The notes: generated from the sequence alone by a model not told the origin. A DNA stretch of 64,000 nucleotides from Nesterenkonia sedimenti (GCF_012641515.1 NZ_JABAHY010000001.1:124001-188000); one strand, 5' to 3'. Positions 16,795 through 30,770 are shown, counted from the first letter of the stretch. A program made the numbers and translations.

Positions 16795-19404
16795 CTAGGG
16801 GCGAAGCTCACCCACATGGTGGACGCTGATCACAGCGGCCTCGGCCTCATCACTGGCCGCTAAGTCCACCCAGGCATGGATACCCCAGTCGTGGTTTGCC
16901 TGATCATCATCGAAAACCTGCACCACATGCCAGAAACCCGGTTTATCCGCGGGGTTCTTATTCACCCGGAAGAGCTCGGCGGAGCGGGCCTTCGCATCCA
17001 CGTAGACATCCTCATACTCATCGAAGAAGGCATCCAGGGCATCGCCCCACTGATCGGCACTGGCCCAGACTGAATCCGGATTATGCTCCCGCTCCAGAGC
17101 AGCCAGAGCCTCCTCCTTCTCCTGCTGGAACAGCTCGGCCCGGCGGAACATGCCATTGCGCACCAGGACGGAGAAGGCCCGCTCATTCCCGGTGATCCCC
17201 GTCGGTGGGGCCGCGGCGTCGTCGTTGTCATGTTTCTGCGCGAGCTCGGCCAGCTTCTCGGGATCATCCCCGGCGGCCAGCCGCTCCCATTCCTCCAGCA
17301 GTGAGGAGTCAGTCTGGCGGATGACCTCACCCAACCACTCAGTGAGGTCCTCCAATTCATCACTGACCTTGCCGGTAGGAACTGTCTGGCGCAGAGTCCG
17401 GTAGGCATCAGTGAGGTACCTCAGCAGCACGCCCTCGCTGCGGGCCAGCCCATAGAAGTTCACCGCATCGATGAAGGTGAAGGCCCGCTCCACCATGTCT
17501 CGGACCACCGATTTCGGCTCCAGCTCATAGTCCCCGACCCAGGGGGCAGCGGTGCGGTAGACCTCGAACTGCTGCTCCAAGAGCTCAGCCAGCGGCTGCG
17601 GGTGGGTCAGCTCATCCAGAATCCGCATCCGCTCGGTGTAGTCGACGCCATCGGCCTTCAACTCGGCCAGCCGCTCAGACTTCAGCTTCTTCACCTGGGC
17701 GCCGGTGACCTGATACGGGGTGTCGAGAATGGACTCGATCACGCTTATCACATCCAGGGCATAGGTCTCCGACTCCGGATCCAGAAGCTCCAGGGCGGCC
17801 ACCGCGAATGGGGCCAACGGCTGGTTCAGCGCAAAGTCATCCTGCAGATCCAGTTTCAGATCCACGGTGCGGCCGTCTTCATCGGGTTCATCCAGCTTCT
17901 CCAGAACCCCGGCGGCCAACAGCTCCCGCAGAATCTCCAGGGCCCGGCGCTGCAGCTGGGCCTGCCGTGCCGGGGTCTCATCCGAGGAGGTGATCAACCG
18001 GCGCATAGCTCGCACGGGATCCTCAGGCCGGTTCAACAGATGCAGCACCATGGCATAGGTGACCCGCATCCTTGAGACCATCGGCTCAGGCTCCGCACCG
18101 ATGAGCTTCTCAAAAGTCTTCTCACTCCAGGAGACAAAGCCCTCCGGGGGCTTCTTCTTCGGCTTGGACTTCAGCGCCTGAGCCAGCTTCGTCTCATCCC
18201 CGGAGTGCTTGGCGGCAAGCTTCCTGGCCGCGGCCTCATTCTCGATCACATGCTCCGGGGCCTGGACCACCACTGTGCCCTCGGTGTCGAAACCGGCGCG
18301 GCCCGCCCTACCTGCGATCTGATGGAACTCGCGGGCATTGAGCTGACGAACCCGGCTGCCGTCGAATTTCGACAGGCCGGTCATCAGCACGGTGCGGATC
18401 GGCACGTTGATCCCCACTCCAAGGGTGTCGGTGCCGGAGATGACCTTCAGCAGACCCTCCTGGGCCAGCTGCTCCACCAGCCGCCGGTACTTCGGCAGCA
18501 TACCGGCGTGGTGGACACCCACACCGGATTTCAGCAGCCGGGACAGCGTCTGGCCGTACCCCTTGGCGAACCGGAAGTTCTTCAGCCGTTCACCCAGCAG
18601 TTCCCGCTCGGCCTTGGTCAGTAGGTTCAGACTCATCAGCCCACTGGCCTGCTCAGCGGCCGCCCGCTGGGAGAAATGCACCACATAGACCGGGGCCAGC
18701 TGTTTTCCAGCAAGCTCCTCGAGCTTATCCACCAGGGCCGTGGTGGAGTACTCGAAGTCCAGCGGGACCGGACGTTGGGCGGAGGAGACGACGACGACGT
18801 CGCGCCCGGTGCGCTCAGCGATATTGCGCTCAAATTTGCTGGTGTCACCCAGTGTGGCCGACATCAGCAGGAACTGGACAGGGGACTGGGCCCCGGATCG
18901 GCCGCGCAGCTCGATCAGCGGCACCTGCCAGGCCCAGCCGCGGTGGGGGTCGGCATAGAAGTGGAACTCATCCATCACCACTGGCCCCAGATCGGCATCA
19001 GCGCCATCGCGAAGTGCCTCATTGGCCAGGATCTCGGCGGTGCAGCAGATGATCGGTGCTTGCGCATTGACCGCGGAGTCTCCGGTGACCATCCCGACCT
19101 TCTCGGGGCCGAAGACTTCCACCAGAGAGAAGAACTTCTCCGAGACCAGGGCTTTGATCGGAGCGGTGTAGACGGTCCGCTCCCCGCGGGCCAGGGCAAA
19201 GAAATGCGCCGCCAGGGCCACCATGGACTTCCCGGAGCCGGTGGGAGTGGCCATGATGACATGGTTGCCCGCGGCAAGCTCCAGGATGGCGTCCTCCTGG
19301 GCGGGGTAGAGGGTGATGCCCCGGGCCTCTACCCAGGAGTTGAACGCCTCGAAAAGCTGTTCCGGATCAGGGGTTCCCCAGCTGCCTGGGACTTCGAGCC
19401 TCAC
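16795..19404 (-). CDS. Ski2-like DEAD/DEAH-box RNA helicase with DUF3516-type C-terminus
   Basis: An 869-residue superfamily 2 helicase. Motif I is ATPTGSGKS (about residues 53–61), motif II is DEFH, motif III is SAT, and motifs V–VI are SGTDTLGVGIN and QIAGRAGRAG. After the two RecA domains comes the long alpha-helical C-terminus typical of the actinobacterial Ski2/Mtr4-like group. These proteins are thought to unwind RNA, but their role in actinobacteria is not well established. The GTG start overlaps the stop of the upstream hydrolase gene (GTGA), so the two are co-translated. The last few bases of the gene lie six bases past the convergent membrane-protein gene. Confidence 0.9.
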   Translation of the reverse strand: MRLEVPGSWGTPDPEQLFEAFNSWVEARGITLYPAQEDAILELAAGNHVIMATPTGSGKSMVALAAHFFALARGERTVYTAPIKALVSEKFFSLVEVFGPEKVGMVTGDSAVNAQAPIICCTAEILANEALRDGADADLGPVVMDEFHFYADPHRGWAWQVPLIELRGRSGAQSPVQFLLMSATLGDTSKFERNIAERTGRDVVVVSSAQRPVPLDFEYSTTALVDKLEELAGKQLAPVYVVHFSQRAAAEQASGLMSLNLLTKAERELLGERLKNFRFAKGYGQTLSRLLKSGVGVHHAGMLPKYRRLVEQLAQEGLLKVISGTDTLGVGINVPIRTVLMTGLSKFDGSRVRQLNAREFHQIAGRAGRAGFDTEGTVVVQAPEHVIENEAAARKLAAKHSGDETKLAQALKSKPKKKPPEGFVSWSEKTFEKLIGAEPEPMVSRMRVTYAMVLHLLNRPEDPVRAMRRLITSSDETPARQAQLQRRALEILRELLAAGVLEKLDEPDEDGRTVDLKLDLQDDFALNQPLAPFAVAALELLDPESETYALDVISVIESILDTPYQVTGAQVKKLKSERLAELKADGVDYTERMRILDELTHPQPLAELLEQQFEVYRTAAPWVGDYELEPKSVVRDMVERAFTFIDAVNFYGLARSEGVLLRYLTDAYRTLRQTVPTGKVSDELEDLTEWLGEVIRQTDSSLLEEWERLAAGDDPEKLAELAQKHDNDDAAAPPTGITGNERAFSVLVRNGMFRRAELFQQEKEEALAALEREHNPDSVWASADQWGDALDAFFDEYEDVYVDAKARSAELFRVNKNPADKPGFWHVVQVFDDDQANHDWGIHAWVDLAASDEAEAAVISVHHVGELRP

Positions 19405-20069
19405 CAGCCGCGCTCACGCCACTCGGCCAGTTTGGGCCGCTCCTCGCCGAGGGTTGTGGGGTCCCCATGGCCGGGGTGAATGATGGTGTCATCGTCATAT
19501 TCGGCAAAGAGGCGAGATTCGACGTCGTCGATCAGCTGCCGGAAATCCTCATCGCTCCAGGTCTTGCCGACCCCGCCCGGGAAGAGGGAGTCACCGGTGA
19601 AGATATGGGTGGGGCCGTCCTCCACGGGGTAGACGAAGGCAACAGAACCCGGTGTGTGGCCACGCAGATGGATGACATCCAGAGCGATTCCGTCGTACTG
19701 CACTGACTCACCGTGGTGGAGCTTCCGGTCGATGGTCACCGACTTCTCCGCTTCAATCGCCTCGGCATCCTCGACGCCGGCGGCCAGCTCAACACCAGGG
19801 GTCTCGGCCAGCTGAGGCAGGGCGCGGATATGGTCCCAGTGCTGATGAGTGGTCAGCACTGCGCGCAGCCCGGGGGAGCAGGGGGTGTCCTGAGCGGAAT
19901 CACTGAGCATGCCGCGGATCGCCTCGGGATCATCGGCGGCGTCGATGAGCACCTGAACCCCCGATTTCTTGGCGGTGAGCAGGTAGACGTTATTGCTCAT
20001 ATCACTCACGGCAATCTGCCGAACCGTGATAGCGGGCAGGTCGTAGATCAGGGAACTTTCCGGGGCCAT
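19401..20069 (-). CDS. Metallo-beta-lactamase-fold hydrolase (glyoxalase II-like)
   Basis: A 222-residue MBL-fold protein. The zinc motif is THQHWDH. The further metal ligands lie in GHTPGS, TGDSLF and HPGHG. This is the arrangement of glyoxalase II-like hydrolases, many of which act on thioesters; the true substrate is unknown. An MBL hydrolase next to uvrA is common in actinobacteria. I start at ATG 20069 because a minus-strand TACACT box (20082–20077) lies seven bases upstream, indicating a leaderless mRNA; an ATG ten codons further up would be inside that promoter. It is coupled to the helicase by a four-base overlap. Confidence 0.85.
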   Translation of the reverse strand: MAPESSLIYDLPAITVRQIAVSDMSNNVYLLTAKKSGVQVLIDAADDPEAIRGMLSDSAQDTPCSPGLRAVLTTHQHWDHIRALPQLAETPGVELAAGVEDAEAIEAEKSVTIDRKLHHGESVQYDGIALDVIHLRGHTPGSVAFVYPVEDGPTHIFTGDSLFPGGVGKTWSDEDFRQLIDDVESRLFAEYDDDTIIHPGHGDPTTLGEERPKLAEWRERGW

Positions 20070-20076
20070 GCCGTCC

Positions 20077-20082
20077 AGTGTA
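20077..20082 (-). promoter_or_regulatory. -10 box (TACACT) for the MBL hydrolase–helicase pair
   Basis: Read on the minus strand, TACACT is followed by seven bases and the ATG at 20069. It is divergent from the uvrA promoter. Confidence 0.45.
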
Positions 20083-20108
20083 TGGTCTCGGCCGGACACG
20101 CCGCACTT

Positions 20109-20142
20109 CGAATATGTGTTCTACTAGCCTAGCGCTTAGACT
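20109..20142 (+). promoter_or_regulatory. uvrA promoter with LexA-type SOS box
   Basis: CGAATATGTGTTCT (20109–20122) matches the LexA consensus CGAAC-N4-GTTCG at eight of ten defined bases. It covers the -35 position of a promoter whose -10 box is TAGACT (20137–20142). Seven bases follow and then the GTG of uvrA, so the mRNA is probably leaderless and SOS-controlled. Confidence 0.65.
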
Positions 20143-20149
20143 AGGGTGC

Positions 20150-23029
<2,880 letters not shown>

Positions 23030-23052
23030 AGGCGTTGCTAAGCTCATTGGCG

Positions 23053-23796
23053 ATGAACTCCGCACCAGACACCCCAGATACCACTGCAGTGGTCGAGGGC
23101 CGCACTCGGGGCCAAGAGCGTATGCGCCGCATCGGCGGACGCGTGGCTCGGATGCTCTGCCGGCCCACTGTGACCGGACTCAAGAACGTCCCCGAGACCG
23201 GCGGATTCATAGTCGCATCCAACCATCTGAGCTTCCTGGACTCGGTGCTCATTCAGGGCATCTTTCCCCGGCCGGTCAGCTTCTTCGCCAAGGCTGAATA
23301 CTTCACCCAGCCGGGTCTGCGTGGACGAGGTATGCGGTTCTTCTTCGAATCCTTCGGCTCGGTGCCGGTGGACCGGGACAAGCAGTCCGGTGCAGTCGAG
23401 GCGCTCTACGGTCTGACCGACATCATCAACGGCGGCCACGGCGTCGGAATCTATCCCGAGGGCACCCGCAGCCGCGACGGGCGGCTCTACCGGGGCAAGA
23501 ACGGGGTGGGCTGGCTTGCCCTGGCCACCGGTGTGCCGGTGGTTCCGGTGGGTCTGCGCGGCACCCAGAAGCTGCAGCCACCGGATAAGAACATGATGCG
23601 TCCGGCCAAATTCGCCATGCATGTCGGAGAACCCCTGCAGTTCGAGAAACTGGGGGAGAAGCACTCCATGAAACCGCGGAAGGAGGCCACCGCTCAGATC
23701 ATGGACGCCATCGCTGAACTCTCCGGTCAGGAGCGGGTGGACTCCTATAACGCGCGGCCGGCGGACCCCGGTCTGAAGCCGAAAGCCGATGGCTGA
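23053..23796 (+). CDS. 1-acylglycerol-3-phosphate O-acyltransferase family protein (PlsC-like)
   Basis: A 247-residue acyltransferase with the catalytic NHLSFLD (H-x4-D) motif near residue 56 and the substrate-binding motif YPEGTRS near residue 138. Such enzymes transfer an acyl chain to lysophosphatidate or a related acceptor at the inner face of the membrane. The specific acceptor is not certain. An alternative upstream start at 23035 would add six residues; the region before neither start has a strong ribosome binding site. The gene follows uvrA by 23 bases, and its stop overlaps the start of uvrC by eight bases, so uvrC is translated from the same mRNA. Confidence 0.85.
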   Translation: MNSAPDTPDTTAVVEGRTRGQERMRRIGGRVARMLCRPTVTGLKNVPETGGFIVASNHLSFLDSVLIQGIFPRPVSFFAKAEYFTQPGLRGRGMRFFFESFGSVPVDRDKQSGAVEALYGLTDIINGGHGVGIYPEGTRSRDGRLYRGKNGVGWLALATGVPVVPVGLRGTQKLQPPDKNMMRPAKFAMHVGEPLQFEKLGEKHSMKPRKEATAQIMDAIAELSGQERVDSYNARPADPGLKPKADG

Positions 23797-25666
23797 TCCC
23801 GCCAGCTACCGACCCAAACCGGGGGAGATCCCCACAAACCCCGGGGTCTACCGTTTCATCGACCCCCATGGGCGGGTCGTCTATGTGGGCAAGGCTAAGA
23901 ACCTTCGGGCGCGGCTGAACTCCTACTTCACCTCGGTTCACCAACTGCACCCCAAAACCCACGCCATGGTGCACTCGGCAGCCAGTGTGGAGTGGACGGT
24001 GGTCGGCTCCGAGCTGGAGGCCATCCAGCTGGAGTACACCTGGATCAAGCAGCACACGCCCAGGTTCAACATCATGTACCGGGACGATAAGTCCTACCCC
24101 TACCTTGCGGTGACCATGAACGAGAAGGTCCCTCGGGTCCAGGTCATGCGCGGGGATAAGAAACCCGGGGTCAAATACTTCGGTCCCTTCCATCCCGCCA
24201 AGGCCATTCGCGAGACCGTGGACACGATGCTGCGGGTCTTCCCGGTCCGTTCCTGCTCCCCGGGAGTGTATAAACGGGCCGAAGCCTCGGGTCGGCCCTG
24301 CCTGCTGGGTTATATCGACAAATGTGCTGCACCCTGCGTGGGCAATATCTCCATCGAGGACCATCGCAAACTGGCCGAGGAGTTCGTCGATGTCATGGCT
24401 GGCCGGCCTGGGCCGCATATGCGCCGGATCGAACAGCAGATGAAAGACGCCGTGGCGGAACTGCGCTATGAGGATGCTGCCCGCCATCGCGATGATCTGG
24501 AGGCGCTGCGCCGGGTCTTCGAACGCAATGCGGTTGTCCTGGCTGAGGAGACCGAGGCCGATATCTTCGCCTTCGCCCAGGATGAGCTGGAAGTCTCCGC
24601 TCAGGTATTCCACGTTCGGCAGGGCCGCATCCGCGGACAGCGCGGCTGGATCTCCGAAAAGGTCGAAGAGATCGACGAGGCCGGCCTCATCGAACAGCTG
24701 CTGCTGCAGGTCTACGGTGCGATGCCCGATGCCGAACGCATCCCGCGGGAGGTACTGGTCCCGGTAATGCCGGAGAACCCCCAGGAGCTGACCACCTGGT
24801 TGAGCGAACGCCGAGGGGCGAAGGTCAACCTCCGGGTACCTCAGCGCGGCGATAAAGCCTCCCTGCTGGGTACTGTGAAGGAGAATGCTGACCAGGCTCT
24901 GACCCTGCACAAAGCACGCCGATCCTCAGATATCACCACCCGCTCAGCGGCCCTGCGGGAACTTCAGGAACACCTGGATCTGGCAGAGCCGCTGATGCGC
25001 ATCGAATGCTTCGACGTCTCACATACCGGCGGCCGGAATGTGGTCGCCTCTATGGTGGTGCTCGAGGATGGGTTGCCCAAGAAGAAGGACTACCGGCGGT
25101 TCAGCATCCGCGGTGAGGCGGCCCGGGATGACACCGCCTCGATGTTCGATGTCATCACGCGCCGGTTCCGGAAGTACTTGGAGGAATCCGCCAACCTCGA
25201 TGTGGACGACCCCGGGAAATTTGCCTACCCGCCCAGCCTCGTCGTCGTCGACGGTGGCCAGCCGCAGGTCAACGCCGCACGCCGGGCACTGGACGAATTG
25301 GGACTGACTGATATGCCAGTGGTCGGCCTGGCCAAACGCCTCGAAGAGATCTGGCTTCCCGATGACGAGTTTCCTTTAGTGCTGCCACGGACCTCCGAGG
25401 CGCTCTACATGCTCCAACGGATCCGCGATGAAGCCCACCGCTTCGCCATCCAGTACCACCGCACGGCGCGGTCCAAACAGATGACCCACTCCGCCCTGGA
25501 CGAGGTTCCCGGCTTGGGCCCCAGCCGACGGGCCGCCGTCGTCGCTCATTTCGGCTCTGTGGCCAACCTCACCAAGGCGACACCCGAGCAGATCGCCGAA
25601 GTCCCCGGCATTGGCCTACAGACAGCTCAGAAGATCCTGGAAACCCTGAAGAAGGAGACCACATAA
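23789..25666 (+). CDS. uvrC: Excinuclease ABC subunit C
   Basis: A 625-residue nuclease that makes both incisions around a lesion. The GIY-YIG domain is at the N-terminus (GVYRFIDPHGRVVYVGKAKN, residues 14–33). The UVR motif that contacts UvrB lies near residues 210–245 (EQQMKDAVAELRYEDAARHR). The RNase H-like UvrC domain follows (IECFDVSHTGG, VVVDGGQPQVNAA), and helix-hairpin-helix motifs end the protein (EVPGLGPSRR, EVPGIGLQTA). All catalytic regions are present and the length is normal. Confidence 0.97.
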   Translation: MADPASYRPKPGEIPTNPGVYRFIDPHGRVVYVGKAKNLRARLNSYFTSVHQLHPKTHAMVHSAASVEWTVVGSELEAIQLEYTWIKQHTPRFNIMYRDDKSYPYLAVTMNEKVPRVQVMRGDKKPGVKYFGPFHPAKAIRETVDTMLRVFPVRSCSPGVYKRAEASGRPCLLGYIDKCAAPCVGNISIEDHRKLAEEFVDVMAGRPGPHMRRIEQQMKDAVAELRYEDAARHRDDLEALRRVFERNAVVLAEETEADIFAFAQDELEVSAQVFHVRQGRIRGQRGWISEKVEEIDEAGLIEQLLLQVYGAMPDAERIPREVLVPVMPENPQELTTWLSERRGAKVNLRVPQRGDKASLLGTVKENADQALTLHKARRSSDITTRSAALRELQEHLDLAEPLMRIECFDVSHTGGRNVVASMVVLEDGLPKKKDYRRFSIRGEAARDDTASMFDVITRRFRKYLEESANLDVDDPGKFAYPPSLVVVDGGQPQVNAARRALDELGLTDMPVVGLAKRLEEIWLPDDEFPLVLPRTSEALYMLQRIRDEAHRFAIQYHRTARSKQMTHSALDEVPGLGPSRRAAVVAHFGSVANLTKATPEQIAEVPGIGLQTAQKILETLKKETT

Positions 25667-25671
25667 CCGGG

Positions 25672-25677
25672 TAGAGT
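25672..25677 (+). promoter_or_regulatory. -10 box (TAGAGT) for rapZ, probably leaderless
   Basis: TAGAGT is followed by seven bases and the ATG at 25685. An ATG at 25679 is only one base after the box and is therefore unlikely to be used. Confidence 0.45.
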
Positions 25678-25684
25678 CATGACT

Positions 25685-26587
25685 ATGGGCACAGCTGCAG
25701 AGGAACTGGCACCGGTCAAACCACCCGAGAATGAACTCCTGGTCATCACCGGCATGTCCGGGGCCGGACGCACCACTGCCTCCCACGCCCTGGAGGATAT
25801 GGGCTGGTATGTGGTTGAGGGCCTGCCCCCGGAACTGATCTCCACCATGATGGACCTCGTCGCCCGGCACCCGGGCTCAGTGGAGAAGCTCGCCGTGGTC
25901 CTCGATGCCCGCAGCCGCGGTTTCTACACCAATATGCAGGAGGGCCTGGCCCAGATCGCCGCCGCCGGCATCACCTACCGGGTGCTCTTCCTCGAAGCCA
26001 GCGACGAGCTGCTGGTGCGCCGATTCGAACAGGGCCGCCGCCCGCATCCCCTGCAGAACGACGGGCGCATCCTCGACGGTATCCAGGCAGAACGCGACCT
26101 GCTGGCCCCGGTGAAGGACCAGGCCGATATCATCGTCGACACCACCGACCTCAATGTGCATGGCCTGGCCAATGCCATCAACGAACTCTTCAACGACGAC
26201 GGCCCCATCACCCTGCGCTTGAACGTGATGAGCTTCGGCTTCAAGTACGGGGTCCCCACTGATGCCAATTTCCTGGCCGATGTCCGCTTCATCCCCAACC
26301 CGCATTGGGTCCCCGAACTGCGCCCGCTCACCGGTCAGGACAGCAAAGTCCGCGACTTTGTGCTGGTCAATGAAGGGGCAGGGGAGTTCGTGGACCGTTA
26401 TGTCGAGGCCCTGATGCCAGTGCTGGAGGGCTATCGGCGGGAGAATAAGCATTACGCCACCCTCGCGGTGGGCTGCACCGGCGGTAAGCACCGATCCGTG
26501 GCGATCAGTGAGGAACTGGCCAGGCGTCTGGACCAGCTGCCGAATGTGAAGGTCAACACCACCCACCGAGACCTCGGCCGGGAGTAG
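25685..26587 (+). CDS. rapZ: RapZ-type nucleotide-binding protein (YvcJ family)
   Basis: A 300-residue protein with an N-terminal P-loop (GMSGAGRTT; Arg replaces the usual Lys, as is common in actinobacterial members) and a C-terminal domain with RFIPNPHWVPELRPLTG and AVGCTGGKHRSV, the conserved ligand-binding region. In E. coli RapZ senses glucosamine-6-phosphate and binds small RNAs; in actinobacteria its role is not settled. rapZ–yvcK–whiA is one of the most conserved Gram-positive gene trios. I choose the ATG at 25685 by its distance from the TAGAGT box. Confidence 0.93.
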   Translation: MGTAAEELAPVKPPENELLVITGMSGAGRTTASHALEDMGWYVVEGLPPELISTMMDLVARHPGSVEKLAVVLDARSRGFYTNMQEGLAQIAAAGITYRVLFLEASDELLVRRFEQGRRPHPLQNDGRILDGIQAERDLLAPVKDQADIIVDTTDLNVHGLANAINELFNDDGPITLRLNVMSFGFKYGVPTDANFLADVRFIPNPHWVPELRPLTGQDSKVRDFVLVNEGAGEFVDRYVEALMPVLEGYRRENKHYATLAVGCTGGKHRSVAISEELARRLDQLPNVKVNTTHRDLGRE

Positions 26588-26597
26588 GACAGCACTG

Positions 26598-27623
26598 ATG
26601 AGCCAAGTCACCGGCCCACTGCCCGGCTTACCCTCCCAACCTGTGCCCCCGCCCAGCCGCGGGGGAGTCAGGGTCACCGCCCTCGGCGGCGGCCATGGGC
26701 TCTCCGCCACCCTGTCTGCGCTGCGCATCATCGCCGCCGAACACCTCACCGCAGTCTGCACGGTCGCCGACGACGGCGGCTCCTCCGGCAGGCTGCGCCA
26801 GGATATGGACGTTCTGCCCCCCGGGGATCTCCGGATGGCGCTGACGGCCCTGTGCGATGACACCGACTGGGGGAGAACCTGGGCCGATGTCATGCAGCAC
26901 CGGTTCCGCTCCAAGGCCGGTATCAGCGGCAGCCTCGACGACCACGCGCTGGGCAACCTGCTGATCGTCGCGCTCTGGGAGCTGCTCGGTGACCCCGTGG
27001 AGGGTCTGCGCTGGGCCGGTGCCCTGCTCGGTGCCCGTGGACAGGTGCTGCCGATGTCCCGGACCCCGCTGACCATGTCCGGCCTCGTCCACCCCACAGA
27101 AGAGGGGGAGGGGGAGCCGATCCGGATGTACTCCCAGGCGGAGCTGGCCAAGGCTGGTATGCGCGGCAAGCTCACTGACGTGCAGATCCATCCGGCAGCC
27201 GCCGAGGCCTGCTCTGAGGCGGTCAACGCCATCGAACTCTCTGACTGGGTGGTCTTCGGGCCCGGCTCCTGGTACACCTCGGTATTGCCGCATCTGCTGC
27301 TTCACGACCTCCGCAACGCCCTCTTTGAGACAGAGGCAAAACGCTGTGTGGTCATGAACTTGAAGCCTGAAACCGAGGAAACTTTGGGCATGTCAGCAGC
27401 AGACCACCTCGATGTCCTGGCCAAATACGCCCCGGGTCTGCATATTGACGCCGTCATAGCCGACCCCCGTTCAGTTCCTGAGGCCGAACGCGCAGATTTC
27501 GACGCCGCCTGCGAGCGACTGGGTGCGGAGATCACCTATGCGCGGGTACGCAAACAGGACCGCGCCGATGTCCATAATCCATTGCGGCTGGCCATCGCAT
27601 TCAGCGAGGTGTTCCACGGCTGA
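26598..27623 (+). CDS. yvcK: YvcK/CofD-like gluconeogenesis factor
   Basis: A 341-residue protein of the YvcK group. ALGGGHGLSATLSAL (about residues 28–42) forms the nucleotide/UDP-sugar binding loop, and VADDGGSSGRLRQ follows at about 56–68. DHALGNLLIVAL and FGPGSWYTSVLPHLL are further family blocks. YvcK proteins bind UDP-N-acetylglucosamine and link carbon source to cell wall synthesis in Bacillus and mycobacteria. It follows rapZ by 10 bases, with GGGAGTAGGA as ribosome binding site, and precedes whiA. Confidence 0.95.
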   Translation: MSQVTGPLPGLPSQPVPPPSRGGVRVTALGGGHGLSATLSALRIIAAEHLTAVCTVADDGGSSGRLRQDMDVLPPGDLRMALTALCDDTDWGRTWADVMQHRFRSKAGISGSLDDHALGNLLIVALWELLGDPVEGLRWAGALLGARGQVLPMSRTPLTMSGLVHPTEEGEGEPIRMYSQAELAKAGMRGKLTDVQIHPAAAEACSEAVNAIELSDWVVFGPGSWYTSVLPHLLLHDLRNALFETEAKRCVVMNLKPETEETLGMSAADHLDVLAKYAPGLHIDAVIADPRSVPEAERADFDAACERLGAEITYARVRKQDRADVHNPLRLAIAFSEVFHG

Positions 27624-27691
27624 GGTACGATGACGCACGCTCTTAGAGCCCCTGACCGCAATGACGACCATCGAACGAGGACCAGATACAC

Positions 27692-28669
27692 ATGGCGCTG
27701 ACCGAATCGGTCAAAGACGAACTCTCCCGGACAGAGGTCACCACGACCTCAGAACGCAAGGCCGAGGTCTCTGCCATGCTGCGCTTCGCCGGCGGCCTGC
27801 ACGTCATCTCCGGGCGGATCGTCATCGAGGCCGAATTGGACCACGCCGCAACTGCTCGCAGACTGCGCACTGCCCTGCAGGAGGTCTACGGCCACCCCTG
27901 TGAGGTCATCGTCGTCGCTGGCAATGGGCTCAAACGCGGCTCCCGCTATGTGGTCCGGGTCGTCCGCGAAGGCGATGCACTGGCCCGCCAGACCGGTCTC
28001 CTCGACGGCCGGGGCCGTCCTGTCCGCGGACTTCCTGCCGTCATCGTCAACGGCTCCACCCAGGATGCAGTTGCCGCCTGGCGCGGAGCCTTCCTGGCCC
28101 ATGGATCCCTGACCGAACCTGGCCGCTCCTGCTCCCTGGAAGTCACCTGCCCCGGTCCCGAAGCCGCCCTGGCCTTGGTCGGTGCCGCCCGCAGGCTCGA
28201 TCTCATCGCCAAGGCCCGCGAGGTGCGCAATGCCGACCGTGTGGTGATCCGCGACGCCGACTCCATCGCGACCCTGCTGACCAAAATGGGTGCTGCCCAG
28301 ACCAAGGAGGTCTGGGAGGAACGGCGCAAGCGCCGCGAACACCGTGCCTCGGCAAACCGACTGGCAAACTTCGACGATGCCAATCTTCGGCGCTCGGCCC
28401 AGGCCGCTGTGGCCGCAGGTGCCCGCGTCGAGCGTGCTCTGGAAATCCTCGGCGATGAGGTGCCAGAGCATCTCGAATACGCCGGCAAACTCCGCCTGCA
28501 GCATAAACAGGCCTCCTTGGATGAGCTCGGCCGGCTGGCCGAACCGCCTATGACCAAGGACGCGGTGGCAGGGCGCATCCGGCGACTGCTGGCCATGGCC
28601 GATAAGCGCGCAGAGGAACAGGGCATCCCCGGCACCGAGCACAACGTCACCGAAGAAATGCTCGACTGA
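27692..28669 (+). CDS. whiA: WhiA DNA-binding protein
   Basis: A 325-residue protein with the N-terminal LAGLIDADG-like domain ([17 protein letters not shown], about residues 20–36) and a C-terminal helix-turn-helix ([17 protein letters not shown], then [21 protein letters not shown]). WhiA controls cell division genes in sporulating actinobacteria and is conserved in non-sporulators. GAGGA lies about 12 bases before the ATG. A structured repeat begins a few bases after the stop. Confidence 0.95.
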   Translation: MALTESVKDELSRTEVTTTSERKAEVSAMLRFAGGLHVISGRIVIEAELDHAATARRLRTALQEVYGHPCEVIVVAGNGLKRGSRYVVRVVREGDALARQTGLLDGRGRPVRGLPAVIVNGSTQDAVAAWRGAFLAHGSLTEPGRSCSLEVTCPGPEAALALVGAARRLDLIAKAREVRNADRVVIRDADSIATLLTKMGAAQTKEVWEERRKRREHRASANRLANFDDANLRRSAQAAVAAGARVERALEILGDEVPEHLEYAGKLRLQHKQASLDELGRLAEPPMTKDAVAGRIRRLLAMADKRAEEQGIPGTEHNVTEEMLD

Positions 28670-28671
28670 GC

Positions 28672-28766
28672 TAGTCCCGGCGGCGGGGAGACCCCGCTCG
28701 CCTCTCGCTCGGCTTACGCCGAGCTTCACGCCTGAAGTCGCCGCTCGCTCCGCTTGCGGCTCACTG
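28672..28766 (+). repeat. Three-hairpin structured repeat, copy 1
   Basis: This element starts three bases after the whiA stop. Stems are GCGGGG/CCCCGC (28683–28688 with 28692–28697), GCTCGGC/GCCGAGC (28707–28713 with 28718–28724) and GCCGC/GCGGC (28740–28744 with 28756–28760). A second copy lies after sodA. The two share the flanks TAGTCCC-GGCGGCG and GCCTCTCG, and CTCA-TTG at the end. All three stems show compensatory changes between copies. It could be an mRNA end structure or a REP-like mobile element; no T run follows. Confidence 0.7.
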
Positions 28767-28773
28767 ACCACTT

Positions 28774-28791
28774 GTTCATCCATTGGTGAAC
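28774..28791 (+). repeat. Short inverted repeat in the sodA promoter region
   Basis: GTTCA (28774–28778) and TGAAC (28787–28791) flank eight bases. The pair lies 50 bases before a -10-like TAGGAT (28841–28846). It may be an operator for sodA or chance. Confidence 0.25.
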
Positions 28792-28896
28792 ACTGGGTGT
28801 CATGGAACGTCACCCCCTTCTGCGGGGACCCCTCCCGGCATAGGATTGAGGGGAGCGAGGCACTGACCTCGGACATCCCGTCATAAGGAGGAAAGC

Positions 28897-29520
28897 ATGG
28901 CTGAATACACCCTTCCTGAGCTTGACTACGACTACGGCGCCCTCGAGCCGCATATCTCGGGCCGGATCATGGAGCTTCACCACTCCAAGCACCACAACAC
29001 CTACGTCGGTGGTGCCAACACCGCCCTGGAGAAGCTGGCCGAGGCCCGCGAAAAGGGCGACTACGCCACTACCCCCAAGCTGCTCAAGGACCTCCAGTTC
29101 AACCTGGGTGGCCACACCAACCACTCCATCTTCTGGAAGAACCTGACCCCCAACGGTCAGGAGCGCCCCGAAGGTGAGCTGGCCGCAGCCATCGACGAGT
29201 ACTTCGGCTCCTTCGAGAAGTTCCAGGAGCAGTTCACTCAGGCCGCTCTGACCATCCAGGGCTCCGGCTGGGCCATCCTGGCCTACGAACCCATCGGCGG
29301 CAATCTGGTCATCGAGCAGTTCTACGACCAGCAGAACGGCATCCCGGTGGCAACCACCCCGCTGCTGATGCTGGACATGTGGGAGCATGCCTTCTACCTC
29401 GACTACCAGAACGTGAAGCCTGACTACGTCAAGGCCTTCTGGAACATCGTGAACTGGGACGATGTGGCATCCCGCCTGGAGGCAGCCCGCGCCGGCGCTG
29501 CCAAGCTGGTAACAGGGTAG
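28897..29520 (+). CDS. sodA: Superoxide dismutase (Fe/Mn family)
   Basis: A 207-residue enzyme that converts superoxide to hydrogen peroxide and oxygen. Metal ligands are in [13 protein letters not shown] (His near 28), [10 protein letters not shown] (His near 76) and [11 protein letters not shown] (Asp near 160, His near 164). These are all the ligands of the Fe/Mn fold. The pattern favours Mn or a cambialistic enzyme, but metal choice cannot be read with certainty. AAGGAGG lies eight bases before the ATG, one of the strongest ribosome binding sites in the window, and codon use suggests high expression. A candidate -10 is TAGGAT (28841–28846). The gene is flanked on both sides by copies of the three-hairpin repeat. 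Confidence 0.96.
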   Translation: MAEYTLPELDYDYGALEPHISGRIMELHHSKHHNTYVGGANTALEKLAEAREKGDYATTPKLLKDLQFNLGGHTNHSIFWKNLTPNGQERPEGELAAAIDEYFGSFEKFQEQFTQAALTIQGSGWAILAYEPIGGNLVIEQFYDQQNGIPVATTPLLMLDMWEHAFYLDYQNVKPDYVKAFWNIVNWDDVASRLEAARAGAAKLVTG

Positions 29521-29521
29521 T

Positions 29522-30766
<1,245 letters not shown>

Positions 30767-30770
30767 GTTG

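Noticed and set aside
25685-26587. Arg in place of Lys in the RapZ P-loop as a sign of inactivation
   Set aside because: As far as I know this substitution is common in actinobacterial RapZ proteins, so it is not specific to this gene.
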